A DNA stretch of 38,101 bases from Bryobacteraceae bacterium CoA2 C42 (GTDB lineage: Bacteria; Acidobacteriota; Terriglobia; Bryobacterales; Bryobacteraceae), in NCBI GenBank assembly GCA_019931245.1, contig JAINDL010000043.1, positions 1 to 38,101 of the forward strand, read 5' to 3'. The notes under the pieces were generated by a model. That model was given only the letters and a program-made list of their open reading frames with translations, was not told the DNA's origin and ran no database searches. Made by a program: the position numbers and the translations under genes. This document shows, in pieces, positions 32,720-38,101 of the stretch. Position 1 is the first letter of the stretch. Every line of letters begins with the position of its first letter.

Positions 32720-34132
32720 CTAACTCACAATCGGCTTAATGACGTGCCCCGCCACGTCCGTCAGCCGGAAGTCCCGGCCCTGCGAACGGAACGTCAGCTT
32801 CGTATGGTCAAGGCCCAACTGGTTCAGAATCGTTGCGTGGATGTCGTGGATCTCGATCTTGGCCTCCACCGGCGAGAACCCAAACTCGTCGCTTCCCCCG
32901 TAACGTACGCCCGGCTTGAGCCCGCCGCCCGCCATGAACATGCTGAAGCTGTCGATGTGATGGTTCCGTCCGATCTTGCCCTTCTCCCGCACCTCGCCCA
33001 TCGGCGTCCGCCCGAACTCGCCGCTCCAAACCACCAGCGTCCGCTCGAGCAGACCCCGCTGTTTGAGATCCTTGATCAGCGCAGCCGAAGCCCGGTCCAC
33101 CTCTTTGGCCACCTGGTCGAGCGGCTTGGTGATGTCGTCGTGGTGATCCCAGTCGGTATGATACAGCTGCACAAACCGCACGCCGCGCTCGACTAACCGC
33201 CGCGCCAGCAGGCAGTTATTGGCATAACTCCGCTTGCCCGGCTCGGCGCCGTACATCTCGAGCGTCTCCTTGGACTCCTTCGAGAAATCAATCAACTCCG
33301 GGCCCGAGGTCTGCATCTGATAGGCCATCTCGTACTGCGTGATGCGGGTGGCGATCTCGGCGTCTCCGGTCTCGTCGAGCTCCATCTGATTCAGGTCCTT
33401 GAGCACTTCAATCGTCTGCCGCTGCTGCTCCGGCGTTACCCCCTGCGGCGTCGACAGATTCAGAATCGGGTCGCCGACGCTGCGGAACGGAATGCCCTGA
33501 AACGAGGTCGGCAGAAAGCCGCTCGACCACAGCGCCGCCCCGCTGCGCGGACCGCGCGGACCGCTCTGCAGCACCACGAAGCCGGGCAAATCCTTCGACT
33601 CGCTCCCGATGCCGTAAGTCACCCACGCGCCCATCGAAGGGCGCCCGGCGCGGATGCTGCCGGTGTTGGCGAACATCTTCGCCGGTCCGTGGTTGAAGTT
33701 CTCGGTCGATACCCCGTGCAGCACCGTCAGGTCATCGGCAATGGAGCCCACGTGGGGCAGCAGGTCGCTGAAATAGTGGCCCGAGTTACCGTAGCGCTGA
33801 AAGGTGCGGCGCGTGCCGAGCAGCTTCGGCGTCTCCTTCGAAAAGGTGTCCATGAAGGCGAATCGCTTGCCTTTGAGGAAGGAGTCCGGCGTCGGCTTGC
33901 CGTCCCACTGCACCAACTGCGGCTTGTAGTCGAGTAACTCGAGGTGGCTGGGGCCGCCGGCCATGAACAGGAAGATGACGCGGTCGGCCTTGGCCGGAAA
34001 ATGCCCCTGGCCGGCGCCCGACAGTCCGTCGGCCAGCAGTGAAGCCAGGCCGAGTTTCCCGATACCGAAGCCGCAATTACGAAACAACTGCCGGCGTGTC
34101 TGAAAGCGTGTCAGTCTGTTTTCTAGATCCAT
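32720..34132 (-). CDS. DUF1501 family protein, TAT-exported (second copy)
   Basis: A 470-residue DUF1501 protein paralogous to the one at 542-1861. A twin-arginine motif TRRQLF lies at residues 12-17, followed by a hydrophobic stretch (GFGIGKLGLASLLADGL). IFLFMAGGPSHLELLDYKP, GRPSMGAWVTYGIGSESKDL, WSGEFGRTPMGEV and HDIHATILNQLGLDH correspond closely to the same places in the first copy. It follows the DUF1549/DUF1553 gene by 5 bp, as in the other module. The family relates to the alkaline phosphatase/sulfatase fold, but its substrate is unknown. Confidence 0.92.
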   Translation of the reverse strand: MDLENRLTRFQTRRQLFRNCGFGIGKLGLASLLADGLSGAGQGHFPAKADRVIFLFMAGGPSHLELLDYKPQLVQWDGKPTPDSFLKGKRFAFMDTFSKETPKLLGTRRTFQRYGNSGHYFSDLLPHVGSIADDLTVLHGVSTENFNHGPAKMFANTGSIRAGRPSMGAWVTYGIGSESKDLPGFVVLQSGPRGPRSGAALWSSGFLPTSFQGIPFRSVGDPILNLSTPQGVTPEQQRQTIEVLKDLNQMELDETGDAEIATRITQYEMAYQMQTSGPELIDFSKESKETLEMYGAEPGKRSYANNCLLARRLVERGVRFVQLYHTDWDHHDDITKPLDQVAKEVDRASAALIKDLKQRGLLERTLVVWSGEFGRTPMGEVREKGKIGRNHHIDSFSMFMAGGGLKPGVRYGGSDEFGFSPVEAKIEIHDIHATILNQLGLDHTKLTFRSQGRDFRLTDVAGHVIKPIVS

Positions 34133-34137
34133 GGTAG

Positions 34138-36378
34138 TTACTCTCGGGTCATGAACTCGTCAAGGTTGAGCAGGACGCGGGAGACCGCCGTCCACAGCGT
34201 CGTTTCACTCGCCCCGGGCGCCGAGTCCCGCTGCTGGCGGACAAACCGGAGTAGGCGCTCGGTCTCGCGCGGTCGCGGCGTCCGCTGCACGGCCAACTCG
34301 AACCCGTGCCGGAGCCGGGCGGCCTCCCCGGCCGGTGCCTCTTTGAGAATGCGCTGCGCCAGCGCGCCCGCAAACTCGAAGTTAGCCTCATCGTTCAACA
34401 GCGTCAACGCCTGCAGCGGCGAGTTCGACCGGATGCGCCGCGTGCACGAGGTGATCCCGTCGGCGGCATCAAACACAGTCAGGCTCGGGTGCACGGCGCT
34501 GCGCTGGAAGAAGGTGTACATGCCGCGCCGGTAGCGCTCCGGGCCCGTCGCCGTCTTCCACTCGCGCACCACCTGCGTCACGTTCAGCGCCCCGGCGGGA
34601 ATCGGCGGGTAGAAGCTCGGGCCGCCCAGCTTTTCGGTCAGCAAACCGCTACTGACCAGAGCCGAATCGCGGATAATCTCCGCGTCCAGCCGCAGCCGGT
34701 TCTGCCGGGCCAACAGTTTATTCTCCGGGTCCACCATCGCGGCGTCCGGCCGCGGCAGCGAAGCCTGCTGGTAAGTCGCGCTGGTAACAATCAACTGATG
34801 CAGCGCCTTCTGGCTCCACCCGCTCTCGATGAACGAGGCGGCCAGATAGTCGAGCAGTTCCGGGTGCGTCGGCCGGTCGCCCACCACCCCGAAATCGCTC
34901 TCGGTATCCACAATGCCGCGCCCGAAATACTTCTGCCAGACCCGGTTCACCGTCACCCGCGGCGTCAGCGGATTGTCCTTCGCCACCAGCCATTTCGCGA
35001 AATCAAGGCGCGTGGCGTTGGCCGGCATCGGCGGCAGGAACGAAATGCCGCGCGGTTCAACCGGGCTGCCCTTGCGCGTGAAGTCCCCGCCCAGATGGAT
35101 GTAGGACGGGCGCGGCGTCGGGCGCTCTTTCATGATCAGCGTGCGGATCAGGTTCGGTTTCTGCTTGCGGATCTCGGCCAGTTCGTTGCGCAGGGCAATC
35201 AGCTTCGGATCCTTGTCCGCGTTCTCGGTAAGCGTCTCCTGATGCTTGCGGATCTTGAACTCCCACTCCTGCACATCGGCATCCCATTTGGCCTGCCGCG
35301 CTTTCTCCTCTTCGCTGCCGATTTCGAGGAACGGACGGTTGAAATACTTCCGGTCGGCCTCTTTATCGATTTCGTCCACCCCGTTCCAGAACGCGAAAAT
35401 CTGATAAAACTCCCGCTGCGTCACCGGGTCATATTTATGATCGTGGCAGCGCGCGCAAGCCAAGGTCAGCCCGAGAAAAGCCGAACCCGTCGTGGCGACC
35501 CGGTCGGCCACCGCCTCGACGCGGTACTGCTCAAAGTCAATGCCGCCCTCGTAGTTGGACGGGGTGTTCCGGTGGAAGCCCGTGGCGATCAACTGCTCGG
35601 TCGTCGCATTCGGGAGTAAGTCGCCGGCAATCTGTTCAATTACGAACTGATCGAACGGCATGTCTTTGGTCAGCGCCTGCAGCACCCAGTCGCGGTACGG
35701 CCAGATATCGCGCGGCGCGTCAATGGTATAGCCGTCCGTATCCGAGTAGCGGGCCACGTCGAGCCAGTGCCGGCCCCAGCGCTCGCCGTAAGCCGGCGAA
35801 GCCAGCAGCCGGTCCACCACCTTAGCGTATGCCGCCGGCGAATCATCTTTCAGAAACGCTTCGAGTTCGGCCGGAGTCGGCGGCAACCCGGTCAGGTCCA
35901 GGTGTACCCGGCGCAGCAGCGTCCGCTTATCGGCCCGCGGAGATAGCCCCAGCCCCTTCTCCTGCAGCTTGGCCAGAATAAAGGTGTCGATCGTCGCCCC
36001 GGCTGGCTTCGGACGCACCGGCTGAAACGCCCAGTGTTTACTGGTCCGGCGCTTGGCCTGCAGGAACGAGGCGGGAGCCGGCATGCCGTCCTGCACCCAT
36101 TTCTCAAGCACGGCAATGTCGGCGTCCGACAACTTCTTACCGCCCTTGGGCATCTTCAGGTCGCCCGTGTGCTTGACGGCCGCCACCAGAATCGGGGCCG
36201 CCGGTCCGCGATTCCCGCCCTTCAAAATGGCCTCCTTGGAATCGAGCGCCAATCCGCCGTTCACCGAATTGACGTTGTGGCAGCCCGCGCAATTCTTCTT
36301 GAGAACCGCCAGGGCCTCGGCTCCGTCCTGCGCCACCAGCGGCAGCGCTGCAAGGAAGATGAAACTGATTCGAAGCAT
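34138..36378 (-). CDS. Cytochrome c-type DUF1549/DUF1553 protein
   Basis: A 746-residue secreted protein. A signal peptide is at about residues 1-16 (FIFLAALPLVA). A PSCyt1 haem domain with CAGCH (about residues 30-34) follows. DUF1549 (about 125-330) shows RRVHLDLTGLPPTPAELEAFL, RWGRHWLDVARYSDTDGY and TLACARCHDHKYDPV, which adds a second CxxCH. DUF1553 occupies about 455-735, with NPLTPRVTVNRVWQKYFGRG and SPLQALTLLNDEANFEFA. The function is unknown; electron transfer tied to an extracellular oxidation, with the DUF1501 partner, is a common suggestion. A predicted TAAGAT -10 puts +1 one base before the ATG. Confidence 0.93.
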   Translation of the reverse strand: MLRISFIFLAALPLVAQDGAEALAVLKKNCAGCHNVNSVNGGLALDSKEAILKGGNRGPAAPILVAAVKHTGDLKMPKGGKKLSDADIAVLEKWVQDGMPAPASFLQAKRRTSKHWAFQPVRPKPAGATIDTFILAKLQEKGLGLSPRADKRTLLRRVHLDLTGLPPTPAELEAFLKDDSPAAYAKVVDRLLASPAYGERWGRHWLDVARYSDTDGYTIDAPRDIWPYRDWVLQALTKDMPFDQFVIEQIAGDLLPNATTEQLIATGFHRNTPSNYEGGIDFEQYRVEAVADRVATTGSAFLGLTLACARCHDHKYDPVTQREFYQIFAFWNGVDEIDKEADRKYFNRPFLEIGSEEEKARQAKWDADVQEWEFKIRKHQETLTENADKDPKLIALRNELAEIRKQKPNLIRTLIMKERPTPRPSYIHLGGDFTRKGSPVEPRGISFLPPMPANATRLDFAKWLVAKDNPLTPRVTVNRVWQKYFGRGIVDTESDFGVVGDRPTHPELLDYLAASFIESGWSQKALHQLIVTSATYQQASLPRPDAAMVDPENKLLARQNRLRLDAEIIRDSALVSSGLLTEKLGGPSFYPPIPAGALNVTQVVREWKTATGPERYRRGMYTFFQRSAVHPSLTVFDAADGITSCTRRIRSNSPLQALTLLNDEANFEFAGALAQRILKEAPAGEAARLRHGFELAVQRTPRPRETERLLRFVRQQRDSAPGASETTLWTAVSRVLLNLDEFMTRE

Positions 36379-36384
36379 TGTGGG

Positions 36385-36391
36385 TATCTTA
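36385..36391. promoter_or_regulatory. Near-symmetric -10 core, DUF1549/1553 / haem-copper protein
   Basis: TATCTTA. Plus strand: TATCTT (36385-36390), +1 at 36397, 2 nt before ATG 36399. Minus strand: TAAGAT (36391-36386), +1 at 36379, 1 nt before the ATG at 36378. The two starts are 18 bp apart. Confidence 0.5.
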
Positions 36392-36398
36392 TCAAGAG

Positions 36399-37517
36399 AT
36401 GCTCAGCTTTGCGGCATTGTTGGCCGTGACCTTCTACGCCGATGTTTTGCCGATTCTCGAACGGCGCTGCCTCGGCTGCCACCAGGCCGGCGAGGCGGCG
36501 CCCATGCCCCTCGGATCGTTCGCCGAGGCGCGTCCGTTCGCCAAAGCCATCCGCGACGCGGTGCTGCAAGCAACCATGCCGCCCGGCGGCGGCCTGCCCG
36601 CGGCCGAGGCCGCCGTCCTCCGCCAGTGGGCCGCCCGCCCCGCCCCCGGCCCCGGAGCCCGTCCCGCCGTGCTCCCCGTCCGGCCCTCCGTGCGGGACGA
36701 TCTTACCCTCCGCATGCCCACCCCCTTTCCGGTCCCCCCCGGCGCCACCGTCGACTATCAGCACTTCGTCCTCCCCACCGGCCAGACCACGCCGCGCTGG
36801 GTTCAGGCCATCGAAATCCGCCCCGGCAACCGCCGCGTCGTGCACCACGCCGTCGCCTTCGTCCGCACGGCGCGCAGCGAGTTTCTGCGCGGCGGCCGGC
36901 TCTCGGTGGAAGACGAGGTCCTCGGCACCTACCTGCCCGGCGAAGGGCTGCTCCGCTGGCCCGCCGGCCAGGCGAAGCTGCTTCCCGCCGGCGCCGAGAT
37001 CGTTCTCCAGATGCACTACACCGCCACCGGGAAGCCCGAAGAGGATCAGACCGCGCTCCGCCTCGAATTCGGTCCCCCGCCGCGCGAGCGCGTCTATACC
37101 CTCTCCATCGCCCAGTGGGATTTCGCCATCCCGCCCTTTGCCCCGGCCCATCCGGTCACCGTCGCCTTCCCGGTGCAGACCGGAGTCCGCGTGCTGGCCG
37201 TCACCCCCCACATGCACCTCCGCGGCCGCAGCATGCGGGTCACCGCCGGCGATGCCGTCGTCCTCGACCTCCCGCGCTACCGCTTCGACTGGCAACTGCG
37301 CCGGGTCCTGCCCCGGCCCGTCGAGTTAGCGGCCGGCGAGGTGATCCGCGTCGAGGCGACTTTTGACAACTCGCCCAACAACCCCCGCAACCCCGACCCC
37401 GCCGCCACCGTGCGCTGGGGCGAACAAAGCTGGCAGGAGATGATGGTGGCCTTCGTCGACGTCGCCATTCCGGCCGCCTGGCCTCCCGCGGCGATCTACC
37501 GCCCGAAGCGCTTTTAG
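36399..37517 (+). CDS. Haem-binding protein with copper type II monooxygenase-like domains
   Basis: A 372-residue exported protein. A short hydrophobic N-terminus (MLSFAALLAVTFYA) precedes a cytochrome-like haem site CLGCH (about residues 24-28). The rest resembles the two jelly-roll halves of copper type II ascorbate-dependent monooxygenases (PHM family). Candidate copper ligands are VVHHAVAF, ILQ-like VLQMHYTATG and TPHMHLRGRSM. Proteins of this layout are common in planctomycetes and acidobacteria; the substrate is unknown. The ATG at 36399 is preferred over an in-frame TTG at 36378 that lies upstream of the -10 core. The start is 20 bp from the divergent DUF1549/DUF1553 gene. Confidence 0.82.
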   Translation: MLSFAALLAVTFYADVLPILERRCLGCHQAGEAAPMPLGSFAEARPFAKAIRDAVLQATMPPGGGLPAAEAAVLRQWAARPAPGPGARPAVLPVRPSVRDDLTLRMPTPFPVPPGATVDYQHFVLPTGQTTPRWVQAIEIRPGNRRVVHHAVAFVRTARSEFLRGGRLSVEDEVLGTYLPGEGLLRWPAGQAKLLPAGAEIVLQMHYTATGKPEEDQTALRLEFGPPPRERVYTLSIAQWDFAIPPFAPAHPVTVAFPVQTGVRVLAVTPHMHLRGRSMRVTAGDAVVLDLPRYRFDWQLRRVLPRPVELAAGEVIRVEATFDNSPNNPRNPDPAATVRWGEQSWQEMMVAFVDVAIPAAWPPAAIYRPKRF

Positions 37518-37636
37518 ACCAACAGAATCGAACTGCCCCCCGCCCCATCAGACCCCGTCGCCCCCATCAACTCCCGGTACGCCCTCAGCACCACCCACAA
37601 CCAGGGGCCGGTCCACCCCTCCCTCGAACCGCCGCC
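37518..37636. other. Most decayed copy of the lactonase 3'-end repeat
   Basis: No gene. From about 37550 short blocks match the better repeats to the right: a CCCCGTCGCCCCC block and a CCAGGGGCCGG block in the same order, with the sequence between altered. It is read as the oldest copy of the tandem array; the first 30 bases after the haem-copper gene show nothing recognisable. Confidence 0.5.
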
Positions 37637-37803
37637 CCTTCCCGCCCCAGAAACGATCCACACACACCCACCGGCGTCAACTTCCCCGTCGCCCCCTCAA
37701 TCCGGACACCATCAACGAATCGGAGTCCTGATGCGCCGCCACCAGGGGCCGGCCCCCCTCCCTCGCGTCGCTGCCCCCTACCCGCCTCACCCAAAACCAG
37801 CCC
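37637..37803 (-). pseudogene. Degenerate copy of lactonase 3' end
   Basis: On the minus strand this copy retains the HQDSDSLMV coding stretch but has a one-base deletion near 37705 that shifts the frame. It has also lost the segment encoding the last residues and the stop codon (replaced around 37640-37670). It is about 186 bp from the equivalent point in the next copy. Confidence 0.75.
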
Positions 37804-37990
37804 CTATGCCATCGCCAGAAACTTCACACACACCGGCACCGGCACCGGCCTGCCCACCGGCGTCAACTTCCCCGTCGCCCCCTCAATCCGGAACACCATC
37901 AACGAATCGGAGTCCTGATGCGCCGCCACCAGGGGCCGGCCCCCCTCCCCCGCGTCGCCGCCCCCTACCCGCCTCACCCAAAACCAGCCT
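37804..37990 (-). pseudogene. Near-intact duplicate of lactonase 3' end, without a gene body
   Basis: On the minus strand this encodes RPLVAAHQDSDSLMVFRI and then the same residues as the true gene end, through VCVKFLAMA and a TAG at 37806-37804. No start or gene body precedes it, since the true gene's stop lies just upstream. It is separated by 194 bp from the equivalent point in the terminal gene copy, a spacing not divisible by three, so it is not a readthrough domain. Confidence 0.8.
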
Positions 37991-38101
37991 CTATGCCATC
38001 GCCAGAAACTTCACACACACCGGTACCGGCGCCGGCACCGGCCTGCCCACCGGCGTCAACTTCCCCGTCGCCCCCTCAATCCGGAACACCATCAACGAAT
38101 C
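37991..38101 (-). CDS. Lactonase-like beta-propeller protein, C-terminal end (partial)
   Basis: The last 36 codons of a gene that enters from the right edge. It ends at a TAG (37993-37991). The sequence DSLMVFRIEGATGKLTPVG followed by VCVKFLAMA resembles the final blade of seven-bladed lactonase (6-phosphogluconolactonase-like, PF10282) proteins, where a QDSDSI-VVFRID-type strand and a PVCVKF ending are standard. The RP-VPAPVPV stretch before it is slightly expanded relative to the duplicate copies. The function of this particular member cannot be judged from 36 residues. Confidence 0.75.
   Translation of the reverse strand, partial: DSLMVFRIEGATGKLTPVGRPVPAPVPVCVKFLAMA

Overview
The window looks like a GC-rich chromosomal segment of an acidobacterium of the Solibacter/Bryobacter type (Acidobacteriota). 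The strongest marker is a secreted protein (19625-21385) ending in the TIGR03437 domain, a C-terminal module known mainly from Solibacter. The DUF1553/DUF1501 gene pairs and the futalosine-type menaquinone genes fit this. No rRNA, tRNA, CRISPR array, prophage or insertion sequence was recognised.

Layout. 1-1861: end of a DUF1553 gene and its TAT-secreted DUF1501 partner. 1874-6201: ychF, then mqnP-mqnE (menaquinone) on the minus strand, then a DUF192 lipoprotein and larB. 6198-10543: a small hypothetical gene and rodZ on the minus strand, divergent from a glycosyltransferase, two methyltransferases and a cupin. 10612-13489: an ECF sigma factor, msrP, a structured 380-bp gap and ldcA. 13501-17941: a membrane methyltransferase and glgB divergent from an adenosine-deaminase-family gene, then a sialidase-like gene. 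17948-22464: Nudix, cysE, a lone nuoA, the TIGR03437 protein and an AlaX-type editing protein. 22477-25669: pdeM and a large DEXH helicase (DNA repair), divergent from nth. 25836-32676: an overlapping run nth, lipoprotein, GT-C membrane protein, sugar kinase, M20 peptidase, pgk. 32720-36378: a second DUF1501/DUF1553 module on the minus strand, divergent from a haem/copper monooxygenase-like protein. 37550-38101: the 3' end of a lactonase gene in several tandem, progressively decayed copies.

Overall pattern. The DNA is extremely compact. Six of seven divergent pairs start 6 to 65 bp apart and each carries a 7-bp near-symmetric -10 core of the form (T/C)ATNNT(A/G). Read on both strands, this core puts the two transcription starts 18 bp apart, and several start codons fall exactly on the predicted +1. 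Five convergent pairs overlap at their 3' ends, two with interlocked stop codons. The plus strand is G-rich on the left and C-rich on the right whatever the gene orientation, the polarity expected where replication forks converge, so the window may span the replication terminus.
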